DNA from: an uncultured Caulobacteraceae bacterium
Lineage (GTDB): Bacteria; Pseudomonadota; Alphaproteobacteria; Caulobacterales; TH1-2
Direction: 5' to 3'
NCBI GenBank assembly: GCA_937967425.1
Contig: CALBST010000246.1
Span: forward strand, 1 to 22,333
Length of the DNA stretch: 22,333 nucleotides
The notes under the pieces are model-generated. The model made no database searches. It had not been told where the DNA came from and saw nothing but the letters and a program-made list of their open reading frames with translations. Shown piece by piece: positions 14,845 through 22,333 of the stretch. A program made the translations under genes and the position numbers. Each line of letters begins with the position of its first letter. Positions within the stretch are counted from its first letter, which is position 1.

Positions 14845-16575
14845 ATGACCGTACTGGGCTGGCTGCAAATCGCTCTTTTCGTCGGATTGATCGCGCTCAT
14901 GGTGCGGCCGCTCGGCGGATACATGGCGCGCGTTTTCACGGGGGAGAAAGTGTTCCTCTCGCCGGTGCTGCGGCCCGTTGAGAGCGTCATCTATTGGCTG
15001 GGCGGCATAAACGGAAAGACGGAGCAGAGCTGGAAGGGTTACGCGCTCGCGACGCTCGCGTTTCACATCGCCGGCTTTCTCCTGCTTTATGCGATCCTAC
15101 GCCTGCAGCACCTTCTGCCGATCAATCCGCAGGGATTCGCGCCGATGAGCGATCACTTGGCGTTCAATACCGCCGTTTCGTTCATCACCAACACCAACTG
15201 GCAGAGCTATGGCGGCGAAACCACGCTCAGCCATTTCAGTCAGATGGCCGGGCTGACGGTGCAGAATTTCCTCTCGGCGGCGACAGGCATTGCGCTCGCC
15301 GTCGCGTTCATCCGCGCCTTTGCGCGCTCGCGCGCCGACGCTATCGGCAATTTCTGGGTCGATATGACCCGCGCCAATCTCTACGTGCTGCTGCCGATCT
15401 CAGTCCTGATCGCGACCTTTCTGATCTGGCAGGGCATGCCGCAGACCTTCGCGGCCAGCGCGACGGCGACGACACTGGAGGGCGGAGAGCAAACTCTGGC
15501 GCTAGGCCCTGTAGCCAGCCAGATCGCGATCAAAATGCTCGGCACCAATGGCGGCGGCTTCTTCAACGCCAACGCCGCGCATCCGTTCGAGAATCCAACG
15601 GCGCTGTCCAATCTTGTGCAGATGCTCGCGATCTTCGTGATCGGCGCAGCGCTCACCAACGTGCTCGGCCGCATGGTGGGCGATGAGCGCCAAGGCTGGG
15701 CGATCCTGGCGGCGATGGGCGTTCTGTTCATTGCCGGGGTCGGCGTCACCTACTGGGCCGAGGCGGGCGGCAACCCAGTACACATGGCGACGGGTCTCGA
15801 TCCTGCCGCGGGCAATATGGAGGGCAAAGAGGTCCGCTTCGGCATCGTCACCTCTGCGCTGTTCGCTGTGATCACGACGGCCGCCTCGTGCGGCGCCGTG
15901 AATGCAATGCACGACAGCTTCATGCCGATGGGCGGCATGATCCCAATGTTCAACATGCAACTCGGCGAGATTATCGTCGGCGGCGTGGGCGCAGGGCTCT
16001 ACGGCATTCTGCTCTACATCATCCTCGCCATCTTCGTGGCTGGGCTGATGGTGGGCCGCACGCCGGAATATCTCGGCAAGAAGATCGAAGCGCGCGATAT
16101 GAAGCTCACTATGCTGGGCTTGCTGATCGTGCCGTTTGCAATCCTGGCGTTCACGGCGCTCGCGAGCGCGATGCCCGAATGGCGCACGGCGATGGAGGGC
16201 GGCACGGCAGGCCCGCAAGACGCAGGCCCGCACGGCTTCAGCGAAATACTCTATGCGTATTCGTCGGCCGCGGCGAATAATGGTTCGGCGTTCGCTGGCC
16301 TCACCGCAAACTCGCCATTCTGGAATCTGACGCTCGGCCTGGCGATGCTCATCGGTCGTTTCGCGATGATCGTGCCGATGCTGGCCGTGGCGGGCTCGCT
16401 TGCGGCCAAGCCGAAGATCCCCGCATCCGCCGGTACGTTCCCGACGCATGGCCCGCTCTTCGTCGGCCTTGTCGTCGGCGTCATTCTTATCATGGGCGGC
16501 CTCACCTTCTTCCCGGCGCTCGTGCTGGGCCCTGTGACCGAGCATCTCGCGCTGATGCGCGGCGAACTCTTCTGA
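14845..16575 (+). CDS. kdpA: K+-transporting ATPase subunit A (K+ channel-like)
   Basis: KdpA is the K+-selective, channel-like subunit of the KdpFABC pump in the inner membrane. The 576-aa protein (E. coli 557) has about ten membrane helices. All four selectivity-filter loops are visible: T115[10 protein letters not shown] (P1), N235-G-G-G-F-F-N (P2), '[16 protein letters not shown]' (P3) and '[14 protein letters not shown]' (P4). Start ATG 14845 follows kdpF directly. No damage is seen. It will only be made with its partners, so the operon supports high-affinity K+ scavenging at low external K+. Confidence 0.98.
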   Translation: MTVLGWLQIALFVGLIALMVRPLGGYMARVFTGEKVFLSPVLRPVESVIYWLGGINGKTEQSWKGYALATLAFHIAGFLLLYAILRLQHLLPINPQGFAPMSDHLAFNTAVSFITNTNWQSYGGETTLSHFSQMAGLTVQNFLSAATGIALAVAFIRAFARSRADAIGNFWVDMTRANLYVLLPISVLIATFLIWQGMPQTFAASATATTLEGGEQTLALGPVASQIAIKMLGTNGGGFFNANAAHPFENPTALSNLVQMLAIFVIGAALTNVLGRMVGDERQGWAILAAMGVLFIAGVGVTYWAEAGGNPVHMATGLDPAAGNMEGKEVRFGIVTSALFAVITTAASCGAVNAMHDSFMPMGGMIPMFNMQLGEIIVGGVGAGLYGILLYIILAIFVAGLMVGRTPEYLGKKIEARDMKLTMLGLLIVPFAILAFTALASAMPEWRTAMEGGTAGPQDAGPHGFSEILYAYSSAAANNGSAFAGLTANSPFWNLTLGLAMLIGRFAMIVPMLAVAGSLAAKPKIPASAGTFPTHGPLFVGLVVGVILIMGGLTFFPALVLGPVTEHLALMRGELF

Positions 16576-16587
16576 GAGACATCTGTC

Positions 16588-18648
16588 ATGGCTCACAAAC
16601 CTGTCCCGTCCATGTTCACGATGGCCATCCTTGGCCCGGCCATCGCCGATGCTTTCAAAAAGCTCGATCCGCGCTGGCTCGCGCGCAATCCGGTGATCTT
16701 CGTCACCGCGGTGGCGGCGCTGCTCGCAACGGTCTTCTGGATTCGCGATTTGACGGAGGGCGGCAACGCGCTCTTCTCTGGTCAGATCACGCTGTGGCTG
16801 TGGCTGACCGTGCTGTTCGCAAATTTTGCCGAGGCTGTCGCCGAGGGCCGCGGCAAGGCGCAGGCGGCGAGCTTGCGCAAGACGCGCACGGAAACGATCG
16901 CCAAGCGCATTTCGGACCTGAAGGCGACAGTTCAAGAAGAAGTTGCTGCGCCCGATCTCAGGATTGGCGATCTGGTGGTCTGCGGGCCTGGCGATGTGAT
17001 CCCAGGCGACGGAGAGGTGGTTGAAGGCGTCGCGACCGTGGACGAAAGCGCTATCACGGGCGAGTCGGCGCCGGTGATCCGCGAATCTGGCGGCGACCGA
17101 TCGGCCGTCACCGGCGGCACACGCGTGCTCTCCGACCGCATCGTTATCCGCATCACAGCCGAGCGTGGCTCTTCCTTCCTTGACCGGATGATTGCACTGG
17201 TGGAAGGCGCGGACCGGCGCAAGACGCCGAACGAAATCGCCCTCGCGATCCTGCTTGCGGCGCTGTCGCTCGTGTTTCTGGTCGCTGTCGGCGCGATCCC
17301 TCCGTTCGCGGCGTATATTCCTGGCGGCGTGAGCGGGATCGCGCTCGTTGCGTTGCTCATCGCGCTCATCCCAACGACCATCGCCGGCCTCGTGTCGGCC
17401 ATCGGTGTCGCAGGCATGAACCGGCTCGTACGCTTCAACGTGCTAGCGATGTCGGGACGTGCCGTAGAAGCGGCGGGCGATGTGGATGTGCTCTTGCTCG
17501 ACAAAACCGGCACGATCACGCTCGGCAATCGCCAAGCGACGGAGTTTCACCCGCTTACGGGGGTGACGGAGCAGGAGCTGGCCGAGGCTGCGCAGCTGGC
17601 CAGCCTCGCCGATGAGACGCCAGAAGGGCGTTCTATTGTCGTGCTCGCGAAGGAGCGCCACGGTCTGCGGCCGAGCAATCCGGCCGAGCACAACGCGCGG
17701 TTCATTCCGTTTACCGCGCAGACGCGCATGAGCGGCGCCGATTGGAATGGAGCGAGGATCCGTAAAGGCGCCGTGGATGCGGTGATCGACCATCTCAAAG
17801 AGGTCAACGGCGCCAACTGGACGCCGCCTGCGTTAATGCAACAGATCGCTGATCGGATCGCGAAGGCCGGCGGCACGCCGATCGCCGTCGCGCGGGACGG
17901 GCGCCCGCTTGGCATCGTCTATCTCAAGGACATCGTGAAAGGCGGCGTCAAGGAGCGCTTTGCGGAGCTGCGTTCCATGGGCATCCGCACAGTGATGATC
18001 ACCGGCGATAATCCGCTGACCGCCGCGGCGATCGCCGCAGAAGCCGGCGTCGATGATTTTCTGGCCCAGGCAACGCCGGAGAAGAAGCTTGAACTCATCC
18101 GCAGCGAGCAAGCGAAAGGACGCCTCATTGCCATGTGCGGCGACGGCACGAACGACGCGCCGGCTCTTGCGCAGGCAGATGTCGGCGTGGCGATGCAGAC
18201 CGGCACCGTCGCGGCGCGAGAAGCCGGCAACATGGTCGATCTCGACAGCGACCCGACGAAACTCATCGAGATCGTCGGCATCGGTAAGCAGTTGCTGATG
18301 ACGCGCGGCGCACTCACGACGTTCTCCGTGGCCAATGACGTGGCCAAATACTTCGCCATCATCCCGGCGATGTTCGTGGCGCTCTATCCGCAGCTTGCGG
18401 GTGTGGACGTGATGGGCCTGTCCAGCGGACCCGGCGATAACAGCGCGATCCTCTCGGCCATCATCTTCAATGCGATTATCATAGTGCTGCTGATTCCGCT
18501 CGCGCTGCGCGGCGTTCCCTACAAGCCAGCCCCGGCCGGCGCCCTTCTGGCGCGGAACCTCGCGGTCTACGGACTGGGCGGCATCATCGCGCCATTTGTC
18601 GGCATCAAGCTGATCGACCTCGCGGTCTCCGCGATTGGGTTGGCGTGA
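16588..18648 (+). CDS. kdpB: K+-transporting ATPase subunit B (P-type ATPase)
   Basis: KdpB is the ATP-hydrolysing P-type subunit that drives K+ uptake. The 686-aa protein (E. coli 682) shows the actuator motif T157-G-E-S160, the phosphorylated aspartate D305-K-T-G-T, and the hinge G518-D-G-T-N-D-A-P. The TGES serine corresponds to the one phosphorylated in E. coli KdpB (Ser162) to switch the pump off at high K+, so that control could exist here. Start ATG 16588 follows a GAGAGAC site. The stop is 11 bases before kdpC. Confidence 0.98.
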   Translation: MAHKPVPSMFTMAILGPAIADAFKKLDPRWLARNPVIFVTAVAALLATVFWIRDLTEGGNALFSGQITLWLWLTVLFANFAEAVAEGRGKAQAASLRKTRTETIAKRISDLKATVQEEVAAPDLRIGDLVVCGPGDVIPGDGEVVEGVATVDESAITGESAPVIRESGGDRSAVTGGTRVLSDRIVIRITAERGSSFLDRMIALVEGADRRKTPNEIALAILLAALSLVFLVAVGAIPPFAAYIPGGVSGIALVALLIALIPTTIAGLVSAIGVAGMNRLVRFNVLAMSGRAVEAAGDVDVLLLDKTGTITLGNRQATEFHPLTGVTEQELAEAAQLASLADETPEGRSIVVLAKERHGLRPSNPAEHNARFIPFTAQTRMSGADWNGARIRKGAVDAVIDHLKEVNGANWTPPALMQQIADRIAKAGGTPIAVARDGRPLGIVYLKDIVKGGVKERFAELRSMGIRTVMITGDNPLTAAAIAAEAGVDDFLAQATPEKKLELIRSEQAKGRLIAMCGDGTNDAPALAQADVGVAMQTGTVAAREAGNMVDLDSDPTKLIEIVGIGKQLLMTRGALTTFSVANDVAKYFAIIPAMFVALYPQLAGVDVMGLSSGPGDNSAILSAIIFNAIIIVLLIPLALRGVPYKPAPAGALLARNLAVYGLGGIIAPFVGIKLIDLAVSAIGLA

Positions 18649-18659
18649 GGAGAGTCCAC

Positions 18660-19241
18660 ATGTCACACATTCGTCCAGCCATCGTTCTTCTCGCGCTCTT
18701 CGCGTTATTGTTCGGGCTAGCCTATCCGTTTGCCATCACTGGGATCGCGCAGGCAGCTTTTCCATCGCAAGCCAATGGCAGCCTGATTGAGCGTGACGGC
18801 CGCGTCGTCGGCTCGGCGCTGATCGGCCAAAGCTTCACGAGCCCCGGCTATTTCTGGTCGCGCCCGTCCGCGGCGGGCGACGGCTACAATGCCAGTGCGT
18901 CATCAGGATCAAACTACGGGCCGACGTCGCGCGCATTAGCGGAGCGTATCGAGGGCGATGTGGCGCGGATTCGCGAGACAGGCGTGGAGGGTGAAATCCC
19001 GGCCGACCTCGTCACCGCTTCCGGTTCCGGCCTCGATCCCCATATTTCACCAGCGGCCGCACGTGTTCAGATTGCACGCGTGGCCGCCGCGCGCGGTTTG
19101 CCGGAAAACCAGGTGGCAGCGCTCGTGGATGAGCACACTGAAGCGCCGTTCCTAGGCCTTCTGGGTGAGCCTGCCGTGAATGTCCTTCGGCTGAACCTTG
19201 CTCTAGATGAGGATGGACGCGTGCAAACGGCGAACCCCTGA
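18660..19241 (+). CDS. kdpC: K+-transporting ATPase subunit C
   Basis: KdpC is the single-span periplasm-facing subunit that helps ligand handling in KdpFABC. The 193-aa protein (E. coli 190) has a membrane helix at about residues 5-27 and conserved family sequences 'GQSFTSPGYFWSRPSA', 'GSNYGPTS' and 'SGSGLDPHISPAAA'. I chose ATG 18660, with GAGGAGA directly upstream at 18647-18653. A GTG at 18645 would add five residues and overlap kdpB by four bases. Confidence 0.97.
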   Translation: MSHIRPAIVLLALFALLFGLAYPFAITGIAQAAFPSQANGSLIERDGRVVGSALIGQSFTSPGYFWSRPSAAGDGYNASASSGSNYGPTSRALAERIEGDVARIRETGVEGEIPADLVTASGSGLDPHISPAAARVQIARVAAARGLPENQVAALVDEHTEAPFLGLLGEPAVNVLRLNLALDEDGRVQTANP

Positions 19242-19247
19242 TAACTC

Positions 19248-21923
19248 ATGCCGCAAACAGAACTCACCCGCCCATCACCGGACGCCTTGTTGAAGCTGGC
19301 GTCGAAGGAGGGGCGCGGCCGGCTCAAGCTCTTCCTCGGCGCGGCGCCCGGCGTCGGCAAGACCTACGAGATGTTGATCGAGGCGCACAACAAGAAGCGC
19401 GAAGGCGTGGATGTTGTTATTGGCGTCGTCGAACATCACGGACGCGATGAAACGCGCCACTTGTTGGCGGGACTCGAAATCGTCCCGCGCCGGCAAATCT
19501 CGTATCGCGGCCAGACCCTCAAGGAGATGGATCTCGATGCGATCCTGAAGCGTAAGCCGAAGCTCGTGCTCGTCGATGAACTGGCGCACACGAACGCCGA
19601 AGGCGTGCGTCATCCCAAGCGCTGGATGGATGTGCGCGATCTGCTCGCCGCTGGGATTGACGTCTTCTCGACGATGAACGTGCAGCACCTGGAAAGCGCC
19701 AATGACATCGTTGCGCGTATTACGAAGGTGCAGGTGCAGGAAACCGTACCCGACAGCGTGCTCGACATCGCCGATGAGATCGAGGTCGTGGACATCACGC
19801 CGGAAGAACTCCTGCAGCGATTGCGGGAGGGAAAAGTCTATCCCCAGGAAGTGGCGCAGCGCGCGCTCGCCAATTTCTTCAGCGCCGGAAATATCACCGC
19901 ACTGCGCGAGTTGGCGCTTAGGCGCGCCGCAGAGCGTGTGGACGACGCCCTGCGAGCGCACATGGCCGAGCACGGCATTGAAGGACCGTGGGAGGCGAGC
20001 GAACGCGTGCTTGCGTGCATCGATTCCACGCCGGCCGCCCTGACCGTTGTGCGCCGCGCCAAGCGCCTCGCGGATCGGCTGCGCGCGCCATGGGAGGTGA
20101 TCCATGTCGCGACGCCAGAATCCGAGCGCGGTCCAAGACGCTCGCGCGACGCCTTGTTGGAGGCATTCAGGCTGGCTGAAGAGCTCGGCGCGCTCACCCG
20201 CTCGCTGACCGGCGATGATCGTGCAGCCGAGATTGTGGCTTATGCCAAGGAACAGAACGTCTCGCACATTGTAATTGGCGCGGCTGCAAGACCGCTTTGG
20301 TTCGAGTTGCTGAGGGGATCGATCATTCGGCGGCTGGTGCGAGGTGCCGGCGACATCGCGATCGAGATCTGCCCGCGCGACGAGCAGAAGACCGGCGCCG
20401 TCATTGGGGAAGCCATCCGCCTTCCATCGCTCGGCGATCCTGGAGGGTACCTTAGCGCCTCATTCCTGATCGCGATCGCAACAACGTTCGCGGTCGCAAT
20501 CAACGATTGGGTTCAGCTGCCCAACATATCGCTGGTGTATGTGCTCGCGATCATTGCCGCCGCCATTCGCTATGGCATGGCTGTTTCGATCTTCACCGCG
20601 GTTGCGTCCGCTCTTGCGTATAACTTTTTCCTCATTCCGCCGTTGCACACTTTCACAATTGCCGATCCCTCCAACATTTATGCCTTCATCTTCTTCATCG
20701 CGATCGGGTTAGCCGTCAGTGGGGTGGCCGCGCGTGTGCGGGCGCAGACGCTCATCGCCCGCAAACAGGCGCGGCGCGCGACCGATCTTGAGACGTTTGC
20801 GCGCGGACTTGTGGGCATGGAAGCAGAAGGCGAGATTGCCACCAGTACGGCCGAAACCGCCTCCAAGCTCATGTTCGCACGTGTGGTCGTGCTGTCGGCG
20901 CGGAATGGCGAACTTGAGCCAATCGGAGAAGCGCCGGGTCCGGAAATGCTCGGCGCCGATGATCTGGCAGCAGCAAAATGGGCCTTCACCCAGCGGCGTG
21001 AAGCTGGGCGCGGTTCTGACACCCTGCACGGCGCCCGTTGGCTCTTCCTTCCCATCCCCGGTGAGCATGGATTTGTTGGGGTGATTGGGGTTCGGCCGCT
21101 GGATGATGCTGAGCGGCTCGATCCCGACCAGCGCCGCGTGCTGGATCTCATCGCAGCGCAGGCCGGCGTGGCGCTTGACCGCGCGCGTTACCAGCACGAA
21201 GCCGCGGATGCGCGCGTGGAGGCTGAGAGCGAACGGCTCAAAGGCACGCTGCTGGCTTCAGTCTCCCATGATCTGAAGACACCGCTATCGACCATCCGCA
21301 GCGCCATTGAGAGCCTGCAGCAATACGGGGACAGGCACGACAGCTCGACTAAAGCCGAATTGCTTGAAACGGCGCGCAGCGAAATAGGACGTTTGACGCG
21401 CTTCATCGAGAACCTGCTCGATATGAGCCGCATCGATGCCGGCGCCGTCCACGTAAAGCGCCACCCCATCGAGGTCGCAGACCTGGTCGAGCGCGCCTTG
21501 GAACGCACACGCGGGGTACTTCACGGCAAGATCGTGTCGCGAGATGTGTCTACTGCGTTGCCCCGGGTTATCGTCGACGCCGATCTCGTCGAGGCGGCAA
21601 TCGCAAATGTGCTTGAGAACGCCGGCAAGTATGCGCCCGATGGCTCTACCGTCCTCGTGCGGGCGTTCCGTCAGGATTCGCGCGTGACGATTGAGGTGTT
21701 GGACGAAGGCGCCGGGTTTCCGCCTGATGCGATGCAGCGCTTGTTCGACAAGTTCGCGCGCGGCGTAGAAGGAGACGGCCGGCCGCCAGGCACAGGTCTA
21801 GGCCTCGCCATCGCCAAGGGCTTCCTTGAAGCGCAGGGCGGATCGATCGAGGCGGCCAACCGTTCGGATCGGCCAGGCGCCGCGGTGTGCATAAGGCTTC
21901 CGATAGCGGATCAAGGCGTATGA
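19248..21923 (+). CDS. kdpD: Osmosensitive K+ channel sensor histidine kinase KdpD
   Basis: KdpD senses K+ limitation and phosphorylates KdpE. The 891-aa protein (E. coli 894) has, in order: the N-terminal KdpD domain with Walker A G31-A-A-P-G-V-G-K38-T (residues about 20-230), a universal-stress-like domain (about 250-375), four close membrane helices (about 405-505), a GAF-like region (about 525-655), a HisKA domain with the phosphorylated H674 in 'SVSHDLKTPLSTI', and a HATPase domain with N-box 'NVLENAGKYAP' and G box 'GTGLGLAI'. The start ATG 19248 is 6 bases after the kdpC stop with a poor ribosome binding site, so it may depend on coupling. The stop overlaps kdpE as ATGA. Confidence 0.97.
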   Translation: MPQTELTRPSPDALLKLASKEGRGRLKLFLGAAPGVGKTYEMLIEAHNKKREGVDVVIGVVEHHGRDETRHLLAGLEIVPRRQISYRGQTLKEMDLDAILKRKPKLVLVDELAHTNAEGVRHPKRWMDVRDLLAAGIDVFSTMNVQHLESANDIVARITKVQVQETVPDSVLDIADEIEVVDITPEELLQRLREGKVYPQEVAQRALANFFSAGNITALRELALRRAAERVDDALRAHMAEHGIEGPWEASERVLACIDSTPAALTVVRRAKRLADRLRAPWEVIHVATPESERGPRRSRDALLEAFRLAEELGALTRSLTGDDRAAEIVAYAKEQNVSHIVIGAAARPLWFELLRGSIIRRLVRGAGDIAIEICPRDEQKTGAVIGEAIRLPSLGDPGGYLSASFLIAIATTFAVAINDWVQLPNISLVYVLAIIAAAIRYGMAVSIFTAVASALAYNFFLIPPLHTFTIADPSNIYAFIFFIAIGLAVSGVAARVRAQTLIARKQARRATDLETFARGLVGMEAEGEIATSTAETASKLMFARVVVLSARNGELEPIGEAPGPEMLGADDLAAAKWAFTQRREAGRGSDTLHGARWLFLPIPGEHGFVGVIGVRPLDDAERLDPDQRRVLDLIAAQAGVALDRARYQHEAADARVEAESERLKGTLLASVSHDLKTPLSTIRSAIESLQQYGDRHDSSTKAELLETARSEIGRLTRFIENLLDMSRIDAGAVHVKRHPIEVADLVERALERTRGVLHGKIVSRDVSTALPRVIVDADLVEAAIANVLENAGKYAPDGSTVLVRAFRQDSRVTIEVLDEGAGFPPDAMQRLFDKFARGVEGDGRPPGTGLGLAIAKGFLEAQGGSIEAANRSDRPGAAVCIRLPIADQGV

Positions 21924-22333
21924 CCGCAGACGCTCAGCGGGTGCTCGTCATTGAGGACGATAAGCCGCTTCGCTCGACCTTGGCTGCAACGCTGAAAGCG
22001 GAAGGCTACGCCGTGAGCGAGGCGGGGAGTGTCACGGCAGCGCGCCAACGCCTGGCGGAGCGCAAGGCCGATCTGATGATCCTCGATCTCGGTTTGCCCG
22101 ATGCGGACGGATTGGTCTTGCTCTCCGACCTGCGTCAGTTCGGAGACCTGACGCCAATCGTCGTTCTGACGGCGCGCGAAGACGAAGCCTCGAAGGTGCG
22201 GGCGCTCGACCTCGGCGCGGACGACTACGTTACGAAGCCCTTTGGCGTCGCTGAATTGCTTGCCCGCGTCCGCTCGGCGCTAAGGCACGGCGTCCAGCTC
22301 CGCGGCGCGGCGCCCATCGTGCGCACGGGGAAT
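21920..22333 (+). CDS. kdpE: Response regulator KdpE, 5' part only
   Basis: The frame opens at ATG 21920, overlapping the kdpD stop by four bases, and stays open to the window end (138 codons, no stop). It encodes a receiver domain: acidic pair E12-D-D14 in 'VLVIEDDKPLR', phosphorylated D56 in 'LMILDLGLPDADG', conserved Thr in 'VVLTARE' and the Lys in 'DDYVTKPF'. KdpE is an OmpR/PhoB-type activator of kdpFABC. Its DNA-binding domain lies beyond the window. Identity as KdpE rests on position after kdpD and the receiver sequence. Confidence 0.95.
   Translation, partial: MTADAQRVLVIEDDKPLRSTLAATLKAEGYAVSEAGSVTAARQRLAERKADLMILDLGLPDADGLVLLSDLRQFGDLTPIVVLTAREDEASKVRALDLGADDYVTKPFGVAELLARVRSALRHGVQLRGAAPIVRTGN

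Overview
The window looks like a piece of an alphaproteobacterial chromosome. It is GC-rich and has closely packed genes with 1- or 4-base start/stop overlaps. A TorF-type porin sits directly upstream of kdpFABCDE, and the PhoX-type phosphatase is Tat-exported. Short GC-rich intergenic repeats also resemble those that give spurious 'DVRF.PKADI'-like translations in many alphaproteobacterial genomes. I cannot name the genus from sequence alone.

Left part (1-7000): the 3' end of a tRNA-Gly (anticodon GCC) is followed by about 260 bases of non-coding DNA holding three TGCTACCA motifs and two perfect DnaA-box sequences. This looks like a tRNA attachment-site region. Next comes a complete type I restriction-modification operon, hsdM-hsdS-tir-hsdR, in which every junction is a 1- or 4-base overlap. 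The extra gene between hsdS and hsdR encodes a TIR-domain protein with the expected catalytic glutamate. It occupies the position that the anticodon nuclease gene prrC holds in the E. coli prr cassette. This is the most interesting object in the window: it suggests a restriction system carrying an NAD-cleaving suicide effector as a second line of defence.

Middle part (7000-10640): an accessory region of small genes. It holds an excisionase-like HTH gene with an unusual hairpin around its ribosome binding site. A leftward run of four small genes includes two paralogous proteins with an N-terminal twin-arginine motif on either side of a small membrane protein. A divergent XRE-type regulator has a set of AAGGTRAC sites between it and that run. 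Two small hypothetical proteins follow. No integrase is visible, so a mobile-island origin is inference.

Right part (10640-22333): a leftward phoX phosphatase/lipoprotein gene with a possible Pho box, then an intergenic zone with repeats, two possible small membrane proteins and a 12-base motif that occurs three times. After this comes a rightward potassium-homeostasis cluster: TorF-family porin, two tiny single-span membrane proteins, kdpF, kdpA, kdpB, kdpC (the high-affinity K+ P-type ATPase), kdpD (sensor kinase) and the start of kdpE (response regulator), which runs off the window end.
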